A DNA stretch of 64,000 nt from Phytoseiulus persimilis (Eukaryota > Arthropoda > Arachnida > Mesostigmata > Phytoseiidae): positions 8,184,001 to 8,248,000 of the forward strand of contig CM075102.1 of the NCBI GenBank assembly GCA_037576195.1. The letters are read 5' to 3'. The stretch's first letter is position 1. Every line of letters starts with the position of its first letter. The translations under genes and the position numbers were made by a program. A model generated the notes under the pieces. That model did no database searches, had not been told where the DNA came from, and worked only from the letters and a program-made list of their open reading frames with translations. Shown piece after piece: positions 50,394-61,496 of this stretch.

Positions 50394-52470
50394 TTCACAC
50401 TGACTGTTGGTATTTGAGTGATACAGAAGGGGCTCGGAATACTTCGATATGGAATCTCCGAAGATTCTCACCAATTTCACAACTTAGCTAGGATCGTCAC
50501 CGCGCTCTCGACCTCGTTCTCCAACCTGATACACTGCTCCGAGAGCTCGAAGATCGGGAGCTCAGGTGATAAACGGTGTCTCTCGACCTCCCGGCGACTC
50601 TTCATGAACCTTTTCAATCATCGGCGTTGACTTGAACTGACCGATGAAACGCTTCCTGGAATTTCTAGGAACTCAAATTCCCCCGAAAATCTTTGGAACT
50701 ACCCTTGTATGCACAACGAATTCGCGAACCCTCCAGTGCTCTATTTTGCTCAAGCTGCATGGAGTTCTAGCAAAAAAACAGGCAGCAAATATTCGGTTTG
50801 AGTTTACTTAAGTGTTTATTCCGCTTTCTCAACTGCTCTTCTTCTTCGCAATCGTCATTTTACTTCTTCATCATACCTAGCAAAGATTGAAGTTCTCTCG
50901 TTTGTCGAAGCTGTCGTCATTAATTACAAAGAATACATACACAGACTGTCCCGGCTCAAAAAGATAGTCTTACGCGCAGAATACCTCGCTCGAATTCATG
51001 ATTCTTGAGTTGTTCCGAACGGGTTCGTTTGACCACCATCGAGTTCGTGTTCAATGATCAGGAGACGCATTATCATTGTTCGACCCATTGATACATACAA
51101 AGTTCCATCAGCAGCATGTTTGAAACAACGGTTCTCACTTGGAGGTCTTGCGTTGGGGCAGCGCGATCCCTGTGAGAGCTTGGAACGAAAGCACCAGCGA
51201 TTCATTCCGGGACAGCTGATCACCGATTCATATGTACATCTGTATTTAAGTTTTCAGGAAACCACAAGCCTCAAAAACGAGCTTCACAGTTTGGTTTACA
51301 AATATATATACTATATATATATATATATTCATTCATAGAAACGTCCGCTGCTGCTGCTGAAATTCAAATGAGTCGGTCTCTGTGGGTTTCTTTCTGACTT
51401 CCTCTCGGCTACCCCCTTCCATATCGAGAGCTGTCACCATCGTCGGCTAACTCGTCGATTGTCGGGGTCTGCGAGCCGGCGGTAAAGTAGACGTTGGATT
51501 TATTTACATTTGCCAGTTTCGCGTTTTCCAGAACCATCTTCCTGAGGTTGCCGTTTTCTCCTAGCGGTCGGCATCCGTCGAACGATCGAATAGTTGTTGA
51601 GAAGAGAAGCAAACATTGATTGCTCGATCAATTGTTCCTTGATTGTTTAGCAGATTGTATCATTCGAGACTCGTGGTGCTTAAACGGATTGATGGGATCG
51701 CATATCGAAGCGAATTCGTTTTTCGAAGGCTTCTGTAAAAGCCAGCCTAGTTGTAATTATTCGGTTCCCTGCGCGAGAAACTCGGGAAGTAGAAATTCGC
51801 AGGCGTTGAAAAATCTCCTGGCGAGGCGAGGTATATCACAGATCTGGAGTATAACTCATCCACGTTCTTTCATCACCATTTCCATCATTGTCTTCATTTA
51901 ATATGCACTTCACAATAGGTTTTCTCGTCAAAGGACACGTCTTGTTCACAATCCGTTGCCGTCACATGGACTTGAGAAAATTCAAAGCGGTATGTGGAAT
52001 ACTCGGAGAGTTGAAGTAAACTGCTACGGAGCGAAATTGGGAGAAATCCGTGGATTAGGGAGAACATTGAAGCATCAAATTCCTCAATGTCCGTTCGGTC
52101 TTTTCGGCGGTCAGAAGTGAGAGGACTCCGATTGGCAAAATGATCGAATTATTCAGGGAGAGTCGGACGACTGACTGTCGCGCTCAGCTCCCATCGAACC
52201 TCTCCGTGTTCTTCTCTCACGATTTCCAGTGTCCGTATTGAAGTTTGCTCTGAATCTTCTCTCGTCTGCACGTGCTCTAAAAGCTCTCAACAACATTTTC
52301 GCTCTTCAAGGAGGAGAAGGGGAAGCAGGAGAACGAGGATGTCGGAAGGATGAGGTCGAATCACAGGTGGGGAGTCACGAAAAAGTAGGACGAGGAGTTG
52401 GAAAGGTAGATGAGTAAGAGGTGGGGAAGCGGGAAGTGTGTTCTCATCTCCTCCCTATCAACAAACAAAC

Positions 52471-52584
52471 ATGGAAACAAACGAACGACCTGAATCGTCA
52501 GCCGGTTGCTTCACAATTGCCACCGACTCCGTGTGCTGCTACGATCCTTACGGCGAGTTGTCCTCTTCCGAAAATTCCCGATAA
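52471..52584 (+). CDS. Possible 37-residue small ORF
   Basis: Starts at an ATG in a favourable context (acaaacATGG) and ends at TAA. The product starts METNERPESS and has a central Cys pair (SVCCYDPYGEL). There is no signal peptide and no known family. Small ORFs of this size arise often by chance, so this is reported only for its start context and composition. Confidence 0.12.
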   Translation: METNERPESSAGCFTIATDSVCCYDPYGELSSSENSR

Positions 52585-53217
52585 AAGTATTCTTACATTC
52601 CGTACAGGTTACGCGAAGCTCGAAAGTTCCCCATTCTTACGAACCGAGACACACGAAGGAACAGCCAGTGGCTCAACCGTGTCGTTTCCTTCTTCTCATG
52701 TAAATTGAGTTACGGGTGAGACTAATTCCCTTTTTGCTGACTTTTTGAGAGTTGTCCAGCAGCAGCCTCAGTTGCCTTGGCCGGCACCTCTCTCGCTTTT
52801 CTCGCTACCTGTCTTCAGCAATGAAACTATGACACTCATCTAATCACTCTTCTATGAATGTAGAATCGCCGTATCCGAACTGACGACAAAACCAACAACA
52901 AGCAAGAGCGGAAGTTCACGCAACTCTTCGAAATTCAGGGCTGTTACTGAGCAATGCCCTTCTAGAGGAAACAAATCTCAAGGTTGAGCTCATCGAAACT
53001 TCGTTCGCCTGAAGTGTTGATGGATGTCTGTGTATTCGTCTATCGAATTCGTGAATGAATTGATGGAGCGCATATGGGCATCAAAGATACCATCGACCGA
53101 AGCGCTATGAACGCATGAGTCCCTATGCATGTCAGGAATCTGGTGTGAGCTGTACAAGATTGCCTTCGTTCGAAATGGAAACTATCAGAGGAGAATGGAC
53201 GCGGTCAGAGATTAATA

Positions 53218-56132
53218 TCACGACGCCAAAACCGACCTGCCCTCTTCGGGCATGCCCCAATAGGATGGCCACTCCTGGTTCCATTCTCCCTCCCAATCCT
53301 TGCCGCAGTTCGCATAGCGCGGAGTCATGTCCTGTAGCGGGTACGTCACAGTCTGTTGCTGTGGCTGGGGCGGCTGCTGTTGTTGCTGCTGCTGCTGAGG
53401 GTGTTGTTGTGGCTGCTGGTGGAATTCCTGGTAGCAGTTCGTCGGCTGCAGATTTTGGGTCGGCTGAGCTTTGCTGTAGAGCTCGTAGCGATCCTGACTC
53501 ACGATCGGATCGACGTAACTGCTGTTCTCCATATCGTGCGGGGGGCTGCGAACCTTATCGGCCGAACTCGTCGATGTCGAACTGTACATGGGGTTCTCGT
53601 GCGGCGGTGACTTCCAAGGAGCGGTCAGAGTTAACAACTGATTATCTTGCGGCAGAGCCGAGCCGCGGCCCTGGTCCTGAGCCGCCTGGTTCTCCTGGCC
53701 CTCGGCGTGGGGAGGAGATTTCCACGGCGCTGTGAGCGTCAACAATTGAGAGTTCGTCATGTCCGACGTATCGTCCGCGGCTACGGGCGTCGCCACCGGA
53801 ACCGTATTGCCTGAAAAAACACGAACTTCAGAATCTGCTGACTTGCTCTGAGTCCCCTCTTCAAACTGAGCCCCTTTCGCCCGGAACTGTCGCGAGATAG
53901 TCCAGTCAACTGGACTATCTTGCGGCTGTTCGGTTCCGCTCTTCAAGAGTCCATCGAAGGAAAATATACGAGCATATGAAAAACTACAAATCTGAGACAC
54001 TTACCAAAATTGAGCACCGATACAGAGTTGAGGAGACGGTCGACCGTGTCGTAGTCGGTCAAAGGTTCGTCCCGGAACGCGACGAACGGCGTCAAACGTC
54101 CGCTGTCCTCGTTGAGATCTGCGAATAGCACCGAACTCGCTGGGTCCTTGTTGTAATCCCGGCAGAGGTCCCGTTGCATTCCGCGCTCGTCCGCGGTCGA
54201 TACGTCCTTGGGTCCAGCGGAACCTACTCGGGGCAACGGCGACGCGTAACGGTAGACGTAGGTGTGATTCTGCTGGGGTGTGCTTTGAGCCCAGTCGGAG
54301 CCCTCGTGGTATTGCTGGAAGCCGTCCGAACGGTGATTATTGTTGTTGTTGCCGCCAGTACTGTTTCTATTGCTGCTGTCGAAATAGTCGTCCCGGTAGT
54401 CTCTGTAGCCGCGTTCCTTGTAGTCAGCAGGGTAGCGAGGCGTAGGAGAAGGCCACCGATTGAAGCCGGGTCTTCGGTAGCGACACCGTTGCCAGTAGTC
54501 GTAGTCCGACTGCCGGTAGTCCTGCCATTCGCAACGGTAGTCTCTGCAGAGATTCCGGCAGATGTTGTGAGGCTTGCCGCATTGGAAACAGTGACTAGAC
54601 CTCATATTGGCACAGTTTGCGCAGTTGCCACAATTGCCGCAATCCCTGTTCCAGTACTGGGCTTGATCGTGCGGACTCGGATGATGGGGTTGTTGTTGTT
54701 GTTGTTGTTGTTGTTGCTGCTGCTGCTGCTGCTGGTGTTGGTGTTGCTGCTGCTGCAAATGTTGGAGTTGTTGCTGGTGATGATGCTGGTGGTGATGTGG
54801 ATGCTGCTGCTGATGGTGATGATGGTAATGATGGTGCTGGGGTTGTTGTTGATGTTGATGTTGCTGCTGCTGCTGCTGATGGTGTTGTTGTTGCTGCTGC
54901 TGTTGATGTTGTTGCTGAGCGTTCATACGCATAACTCTGCGTTGACTCCACGTAGCGGGTGGCCTGTTATTGCAACGGTTCGGAGGACAACTTCTCGTTA
55001 TGAGGAGGTTTCCGTGAGCGCCGACGGAGAATCGGACGCCTTCCTTCTCGAACTCTTTCTCGAGGTTCCGCAAGGTGTTACAGACGAGCACCGAACGCAA
55101 GAGCGACGGGTTCGCTGCCTGTCTGTACCGGCCCAGTTTCGACACCGAGAGATTGAACACGACCTGTCTCCGTCGGTGGTAAGCGTTCCGCCTCCTGAGG
55201 TAGAGTTCATCGCCGCACGGACAGTTCGGCTTCCCGCAGTTGTCCGTAACCCGTTTTTCGTTGCCCCAACACTGACTCTTGCTAGCGAAGACGTGCTGAT
55301 TCCAGTTTTTCCGGCACATCTCTTCCTCTATCCGAGGGGGGCCGGATTCGAACCACTCGGCGGAATCGGAATCGATGTCAGAATCACTCTCTTCGTCGGA
55401 CGGTAAACTCGAGTCGCTTTCGTCCGAGTCCATCGAGTCCGAGTCGAAACCATCCACGCCGAAATCCTGGTTCGCGTCGTCCAGGTTGCTGTCGAACGCC
55501 GTGAAAACCGGTTGCATCGCAGAGTTGCTGCTACTGAACTGATCTGGCGACCGGCTGCCAAGCGCGCTGAGCTCCTCAAGCGGCGACTTGGTCCCTTCGA
55601 CTCGACGGCGTTTCTCGTCAGCGTCGAATGATCCCAAGCCGGGCGTCGTCGCCGTCGTGCTGCCGATCTTCCTCTTCAGAGGCGTCGGAGGTCGTTCTGG
55701 AGCGAACCATGCTGGCGTCGGACATCGGTCAGCTCTGCGGTACGACGGCACGCCTGTCTGCGCTGAGCCAAGTGGCCCGTTAGGGTTGAGTGGCTGAGCT
55801 TTGGAAGCTTCTCTCGACTCGGCGTCGGCGGCGGGGACGGCGACTGGAGTGCAAGCCGCAACGGCGAGCTCACTTTCGTCAATCGGTAGGACGGTGTGGC
55901 CTTCTTCGACGGGCACTTCCTTTCTGTCGTTGCTCATAATCGACTCGGCGCCCAGCCCAGAGTCCTCCGAAATATAGGTGAATTCGGAGCTGTCCTCTAG
56001 GTCTGAGGCCGGCGTTGCTATGATGCTGCTGTTTTTTTTAGGACTTGCAGTATTTCGCGCTCTTCGGTTGTTCGCTCGAATCAACGCTGTCCTGTTGCTT
56101 ACATTGCTGACGGACTTCTTCGTCGGGATTTT
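53218..56132 (-). CDS. tara: Taranis-like SERTA-domain protein (5' exon unresolved)
   Basis: SERTA proteins (vertebrate SERTAD/TRIP-Br, Drosophila Taranis) are nuclear transcriptional co-regulators linked to cyclins and chromatin factors. Exons found: 56132-54005 and 53810-53218, joined as TTT G|GTAAGT ... tttcag|GC, 906 codons without the first exon. The acceptor at 56133-56135 (tctctttcgcag) shows the start codon lies in an upstream exon; no ATG precedes the acidic Ser-rich N-terminus (SSEFTYISEDSGLGAES), and the internal ATG at 55937 would lose it. The SERTA domain lies at roughly 55180-55035: RRRQVVFNLSVSKLGRYR followed by NPSLLRSVLVCNTLRNLEKE. Before it is a Cys cluster (CGKPNCPC). After it come a 240-bp Gln/His tract, a CxxC-rich segment (CGNCGNCANCANM, CFQCGKPHNICRNLC), and a duplicated motif QLLTLTAPWKSPPH near the C-terminus, then a Gln/Pro tract. 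Confidence 0.88.
53599..53748 (-). repeat. Duplicated 14-residue motif in the Taranis C-terminal exon
   Basis: Two copies of QLLTLTAPWKSPPH at 53748-53707 and 53640-53599. The amino acids are identical at all 14 positions, while the codons differ at 11 third positions (for example CAA/CAG, CTC/CTG, CCC/CCG) and at no first or second position. That pattern indicates an old duplication kept by selection on protein sequence. Confidence 0.9.
53811..54004 (-). other. Intron of the Taranis-like gene
   Basis: 194 bp, donor G|GTAAGTG and acceptor TTTTTTCAG|GC. It carries a frame open at both ends that could look like coding if the splice signals were missed. Phase 1 is kept across the junction (codon GGC, Gly). 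Confidence 0.85.
54680..54925 (-). repeat. CAG/CAA/CAT/CAC repeat coding Gln/His tracts in Taranis
   Basis: About 245 bp of interrupted trinucleotide repeat (on the plus strand TTG/CTG/ATG/GTG) coding alternating Gln and His blocks between the SERTA domain and the CxxC-rich segment. The tract is mixed-codon and stays in frame. The long plus-strand ORF opposite (54174-55406) is its Leu/Met-rich shadow. Confidence 0.85.
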
Positions 56133-56135
56133 CTG

Positions 56136-57900
56136 CGAAAGAGAAGAACAGACGTTAGCTGGAGTCCGGGAACTTCTTTGAGAAAACTCCGAGAGGGGAG
56201 AACTTGGAGAATCTGCCTAGAGATCCACGAACTCGGCATCGGGATCATCAAATCGCTCTTTTGCGAGACAAACAAACAAATCCGAGACATTCCGGCAGTG
56301 GTTCAGCTGGCGACACGGAACGAAATCGATCAATTGATCTCTGAATTCGAACGAGGCTGGTGGCCCGTGGTTCCGTAGGCTTTCCGAGATCGACCCAGTT
56401 CGCAGTTCGCCGAGAGTAACGGGAGCGAGTCGGTTAGACAGACAAAAACGATAATTTACACGCGACGAGGCTCGAAAGAATGTTGAGTCATTAGTCGGAA
56501 GGTGGTCGGACGCCTTGTTCTGAACCTTGAACTTGGATTGAGAACCCTGTCTGCGGCCCGTCTGTGCCTCTAAATGTTTGTTTGGGTGCTCTTGTTTGTC
56601 ACCTAATCTATCCATCAGACTGCTACGAATGTGTCAGTCTACTTGTGCGTAGCCAGTGCGTGTGTGTTTAACCTATGGCTGATGAGAGCCACGATGCCGG
56701 ATCTCCTTCAGGTGGGTGACAAGTATCCCGCTATACGAGCGGCCGTGCAGCCAGTCGACCAGTCGAGCATCAGCTGGTCCACCGGTCGCCACCGGTGCTG
56801 CTTAAGGAGTTCCCCGGATCGCGCGTGATGTGCTTACTGCTGATTCTACACCTGTTTTTACTCTCGTTGTAGTAATGGCCCCGCCCGTCCACTCATTCAT
56901 TCATTCTTTGGTTCGTTCCATCTGCTCGTAAGTCCCGATGGTTTGGGCGTCGATTGCGCACGACACAACCAGGACAGAACCCCCAACGCGAAAAGTGTCC
57001 TCATCCCGCAGATCTGGCTCGCCACTATGAGCTCTGGAGGAATGAGCCTGCTCCGGATCGGCTGCTTACCGCACTCGGTAAATACTTGTGGGTTCTCACC
57101 CGGTGATTGTAGCAGGTACCGTTCGTCATATCATTGCCCCGCTCTCGGGGACCCGTTACTCAAACATGGTTGTTCTGGCACATTTCAATGCGAAATAGCG
57201 GCTCCCGCAATCAGCATCCCACTTTCCCCAAAGTCAAGTTCTCCGTCGTGTCCATTCTCATTCATGCTCCTCGAAAGCGGCAGCTCTACACTCGGCCAAA
57301 GTTCCGTCAGAACCTGATCCAAGCTCTTGCAGATCTTTCCATCGATTCACTCCGCGAATTTCCAAGGTATGAGTTCATCGGGATTTGTGCAACTCAAAAC
57401 CAGTGAAGCAACCACCGCGTTGAACAACACGCAGAGAAGAAAGCTACCCAAGCAGCCATCATTGCCAGGACAGTTGCTGCACCACGGCAACGCCATGAAC
57501 GCATTTTTCAGCCAAACCAGCACCAGCAGCACGGCCGCAACAGCGCTAGCTGAGTTGCTTGCTGGTGCCGTTGCCGCTGTCTCCTCCTTCTCGTTCTTCA
57601 GCTCGAGCGGCAGCAGCGAAAGGCAAGCCAGCGGCAAGCCGAAGGCAACTTGGTCGTTTGGCAAGCAGGGGAGCGAGCGGCAACAATATCTTCTATCGTC
57701 TTCTTCTGCACCACCAGCAACAACAGCACCGAGCAACCCGCAAGGCAGGCAGGGACTTCATCATCATCATCTTCGTCGAAAAGAACGTCCGCCGTTCGCT
57801 GACTTGGCAGCGGCGAGCTTCTTTGCCAACCGGTTGCCATAGGAACGTCGACGTTCTTCGGCGCTCGCTTCTGCTGCAGCCAACGTGATATGGAAGATAC
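56136..57900. other. Upstream intron/5' region of the Taranis-like gene
   Basis: From the acceptor at 56133-56135 upstream I see intron-like sequence to the candidate exon at 57070-57129, then GCA/CAG-rich sequence (57520-57780) that leaves long open frames on both strands without a recognisable protein. This is probably intron plus 5' UTR of the minus-strand gene. Confidence 0.35.
57070..57129 (-). CDS. tara: Candidate 5' coding exon of the Taranis-like gene
   Basis: An ATG at 57129 with G at -3 opens 20 codons (beginning MTNGTCYNHR) ending exactly at GCG|GTAAGC, a strong donor in phase 0, which fits the phase of the acceptor at 56133-56135. A second usable donor (CGG|GTGAGA) lies inside it in the same phase. 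It is short, so chance is a real possibility; other first exons further upstream cannot be excluded. Confidence 0.3.
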
Positions 57901-60157
57901 GAGCAGCCAAGCGACCGACCACTCGGCCGGCCGCCCGGTCTTGGGAGGAAGAAGACAACCAAAGCGAACCGAATACCGAGTGAAGCAGCCGAGGCAACCA
58001 GCGGACGAACGAACCGACCGACGGAGGAACGGACCGCGGCGGATGGACGGACTGACTGACGGACAAACGCTGCTCCGACCAGTCCCAGCCGTGCGGTTGC
58101 CTTCGGATCCCCGACGCGGCAACCAACCAAGCAAGCGACCGACCGACCGACAATCCAAGAAAGCAAGCAACGTTGCTTTCGTTGTGTTCGTTTCCTTCAT
58201 CGCCTTACGGGAATCGTTCCGCGTAGTCATCGCGAGCTGGCCGACTGACTGACGGACCGAGTGGTCGGACGGACGGGGACTTGGTCAGTCCATGGGGTTG
58301 CAGCGGGCGTTCGCGGAGCTAGCAGCTGGACAGATGGGTAACCGGGGTGGCGGGCAAGCGACACAGACCGATGCGAGTTACCAGTCAAAAAGTAAAGCAA
58401 GCCGACGACGGAGCAAGTCAAGGTTTTACCGCTTTATCCATATACAGCGGGCAACTGCTCTTGCCGCATCCACGGGCACAAGGTTGAGCACGAACGCTCG
58501 TTCGCTCAGTCGGGCGGTTTGGTTGGATGGTTGGTTGGACGGTACGTCGGGTGGTCGTGCCGCGTCAGTCATCGAACGCGCACACTGACCCGCTGATCAA
58601 TCAACAATCTCTCATTCTGCCACAACAACCGTAACCTGCACAAGCCGAAGACAATGAAAATGCTGCAATCTATCCCGCGGTCGAACGGTTTAGTGTTCAG
58701 CAGATATAATGTATTTGCATCGTCGATATCATCGCGCATTCGTCTTCAAGTACCGTTCTAGCCCATTTATCCCGCCCAGATCGCTCTTCGAGCTCCCTTT
58801 TTTCTCCAAATTCAACGACCATCGCGCCGCCGATCCGGCGTTCACGTCAACTTATTTTGCATTTCACCAAGGGTCACTTTAAATCCGACTCGGGAAGGTG
58901 CCAACGAGCACTCGAACCGTGGAAGGACTGATCACTCTGGAAAACGCCGCTCATTAAAATATGCTGATAACGTTTCTCTCGAAAATCGGGATTCCATCAA
59001 GTCCATTGAGGGTTCATGAGCTGCGGCTTCCCGAAAATCTTTCCAGTGAATGCATCATTGTAGGACCGGAACCGACTACCAGAGCTCGAAAACTTGACAG
59101 ATGCAGTTATCGACGACTGATGAGTCGATGGCCCGATCGGTTGATCAACTGCAGAAATGATCTCCGAAAAGAGTTCAGAGGGAAGCAGAATCAAACCAGA
59201 AGCATGGCGGAGAGGGGGGAAACAAGAGAATCGGGCAGACGGAGATGGGGTTCGGACGACGAAAAAGACGAAGAAGAAGCGCGCCGGCCGGTCGGAGCCC
59301 TTTTGGCCCTTTGCCGCTACCGCTGGTAGCGGGCGGACGAAGGGACGCATGGACAGACCGATGGACCGACGGTCGGACGAACGAACGAACAGAGAGACAG
59401 ACAGAAGCACCGACAGACAGGCAGACATACAGATCGACAGACAGACGAACGAACGGGCTGAGTTACAGCGGGGTAGCGGTGGAGCAGCAGCAGAGTGGAG
59501 CAACCAGACGGGGAGAGCAACTCCCCGTTTTGCCCCGCTCCGTTCTCCACTCACTCGGCTGCCTGCCGGCTCGGTCGGCGGAGGAACGGAGGCGCATGGA
59601 CCGACCGACCGACCGACCGTCCGACCGACGGCCTAGGCACCGACCGGCCGTCAGACGGTCTCTCGGTCGTTCGGTCTCTCTCTCTCTCTCCTCCCTCCCT
59701 CCTACCCTTCACATTCTCCTGTCTCTAAGGAGGAGGAACGCCACGCCAGCAGTCGCCGGGTTGGACGACGGCGCCAAAGGGCCTGAGTGAGGGCCTGCGA
59801 GCCAGCCGGCCTGCGAGCCGGAATGGTGCTGTCGGTGGGAGGCTTACGAAACCTCCGGCAGCAGCGCCCTCTGGCCGCGAGATCAATGCGAATGGAAAGG
59901 CTCCACGACGCCAGGCAAGCAGGGTGGATGGGTGGGTGTATGAGGATGTGTGGAGCGAGTGTATGGAGGAAGGCAGAGCCGTGTGCCGTTTAGGGGAAAG
60001 GGGCCTCTGCGCTCTTTGAGTCCCCTAGTGGGGGTCTCGTTTTGAGCGCCCGCTCGTTCGTTCGTTCGCCCACCCGCCCGCCTGCCTCCGCTAGCTAGCT
60101 GGTTCTCTGGCAGGCTCTGCCTGCCCATCCGCTCTCCATACCATCTAGGAAATTACT
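57901..60157. repeat. Tetranucleotide-rich 5' flank of the Taranis-like gene
   Basis: Imperfect GACC/GACG/GACA and GAAC repeats recur at about 57990-58270, 59340-59460 and 59595-59640, with CTCT at 59677-59702 and TTCG/GCCC-type runs at 60050-60090. The long open frames here on both strands (for example 57598-58230 minus and 59245-59790 plus) follow from the repeats and give only Arg/Ser/Thr-rich sequence. No gene recognised. Confidence 0.6.
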
Positions 60158-60457
60158 ATGGAACCGAGTGAGCCAGCGAACGAGCGAGCGAGCTCTGCGA
60201 ACAGCCAACCGCGCAGGCGGGCGAGCAAGGAAGCAGATGAAGGCGAGCCTACGAGCTGGCGAGTAGTGGGGAAAGCCGGCAAGAAACGAAGGAAAGTGCA
60301 AGCGGCGGCCCATGCCACCCCAACGCCACCAACTCTAGTGGCGGGAGAAGAGTCAGCACTGAGTCAGACAAGCTCGTCATTGCAGCACCAAAGTACCGAG
60401 TCAAAACCGAATATCCGAGCCACCTGCATCGCCGACTCCACGGGAACCCAACGATGA
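60158..60457 (+). CDS. Unrecognised 99-residue ORF
   Basis: Begins with ATG and ends with TGA. The composition is protein-like: a Ser/Glu/Ala-rich start (MEPSEPANERASS), a Trp-containing basic segment with an NLS-like GKKRRKV, then a Thr/Pro/Ser-rich tail. The GAGC tetranucleotide run near its start may account for part of the open frame. Similar short Lys/Arg blocks occur in many unrelated proteins. It would be transcribed away from the taranis gene. No family recognised. Confidence 0.2.
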   Translation: MEPSEPANERASSANSQPRRRASKEADEGEPTSWRVVGKAGKKRRKVQAAAHATPTPPTLVAGEESALSQTSSSLQHQSTESKPNIRATCIADSTGTQR

Positions 60458-60460
60458 CAG

Positions 60461-60742
60461 TCAGGGAAAAACCTGCTCCAGGTCGAGTTCGTCCCGTTCG
60501 TCTTGATTCACGGAACGATGGACGTGGAAATCGTATACATAGATGAACCTCATTTCTTCCATCTGTTCTCTGACATCGGTGTCTCCAAGGATGGAGGCTT
60601 CAGAATGCCGATTCGAAAACATGTATCCTGTGGCACGCACGGACAAGGCGCCCAGCGATTCATCATGTTCTCCAGCGCGACGCGGGAAAAATTGATACAA
60701 ATCGGCCGCCGTGGATTGACAGCCTGTTGAATCCCGGCTCAT
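60461..60742 (-). CDS. Unrecognised 93-residue ORF (strand uncertain)
   Basis: ATG-initiated minus-strand frame starting MSRDSTGCQS, with an acidic C-terminal part (VNQDERDELDLEQVF). The in-phase plus-strand frame (60467-60730) is also open and equally plausible by codon choice, so one is likely the mirror of the other, or both are chance. Not assigned to any family. Confidence 0.18.
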   Translation of the reverse strand: MSRDSTGCQSTAADLYQFFPRRAGEHDESLGALSVRATGYMFSNRHSEASILGDTDVREQMEEMRFIYVYDFHVHRSVNQDERDELDLEQVFP

Positions 60743-60909
60743 CCCCGCTTCACTCTTCTACATAATGAAGATGTCCATTCCCTTGAAGTTGGGTCTCTCT
60801 CCTGACGATGGACTCTTTCCCTCTTTAGTATTTTTCCGCCAAACGAGCGCACCTAAACAGACCGTGGCGGGCCGCCGATTGCGAGTCATACCATGGCTTG
60901 TAGGGCAAT

Positions 60910-61094
60910 ATGACAAAGACAACAACATACGAGCACGTGGCTGACTGGGCGAGCCAGGCTGTCAGTGAGGCAGCGCGGAGAATCGCAAGGGAAAGCCCCG
61001 CCACTTCCCCGACGGCCACTCTTCTCTTCAATTCACTTCGCACTGTACGCACGCACTCCACGGACGGAAGAATTGTCGTCACTCAAACGCTGAC
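60910..61094 (+). CDS. Possible coding segment ending at a splice donor
   Basis: Open frame from ATG (MTKTTTYEHVADWASQAVSE) that reaches AC|GTAAGA at 61094, a fair donor. A TAG acceptor-like site lies just upstream (60896-60902). It does not join in a workable phase to the next plus-strand candidate at 61404-61496, so no gene model could be built. Confidence 0.15.
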
Positions 61095-61403
61095 GTAAGA
61101 AGAAACCCCTTCGCTCCGTGGCGGCTCCTACGCCGCTAGTTTCCAACTAGCCTCCTCCGCGATACGTTGTAGCCCGGAGCCGTTTCACAATACCGACTCC
61201 TGATCGCGCATCCCTCCACCACCAGTGGTGGGAATGCCTTCTTGCCCCGTCCGGATTCCGTCGATACCAGCTCTGAAACGTTGATGATCACGGGAATGGC
61301 GCCGTGACCGAATAACCCCAGAAGTCACACTCGAGCCTTATTCCTCTCCCTGCGTTTTATTCCTCTCTCCCGCATCGAAGACCAAACCAGATTCCGAATC
61401 CAG

Positions 61404-61496
61404 GCAGTCAACTTGATCTTGAATGTTTTGGACTTAAAGGACGCGCGTCAACTGGCAGGCATCGACAACGAGCCCGACCGACTCTCGGAGCTCTGA
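61404..61496 (+). CDS. Possible terminal exon
   Basis: After the acceptor-like AATCCAG the frame reads AVNLILNVLDLKDARQLAGI and ten further residues, then TGA at 61494-61496. The frame is open upstream to 61308. The amphipathic, codon-biased sequence looks like a protein C-terminus, but no partner exon or family was identified. Confidence 0.15.
   Translation, partial: AVNLILNVLDLKDARQLAGIDNEPDRLSEL

Larger units (their letters stand above)
50137..53217. other. Downstream flank of the Taranis-like gene
   Basis: No recognised gene. It holds a 23-bp tandem duplication (50348-50370 and 50371-50393, one mismatch), an AT microsatellite at about 51301-51332, and possible minus-strand polyadenylation signals (TTTATT on the plus strand at 51499-51504 and near 50815) that are far from the taranis stop. 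A 37-codon ATG ORF with a good start context lies at 52471-52584. Confidence 0.35.

Noticed and set aside
55339-55360. GGATTCGAACC, which resembles an antisense tRNA T-arm
   Set aside because: It lies inside Taranis coding sequence (WFESG) and no cloverleaf can be built around it.
54174-55406. 410-codon plus-strand ORF rich in Leu, Met and Val
   Set aside because: It is the mirror of the Gln/His-coding repeat and SERTA exon of the minus-strand Taranis gene.
57327-57842. 171-codon plus-strand ORF with Ala/Ser/Gln runs
   Set aside because: GCA/CAG repeats open several frames here; the location fits the 5' region of the minus-strand gene and there is no recognisable domain.
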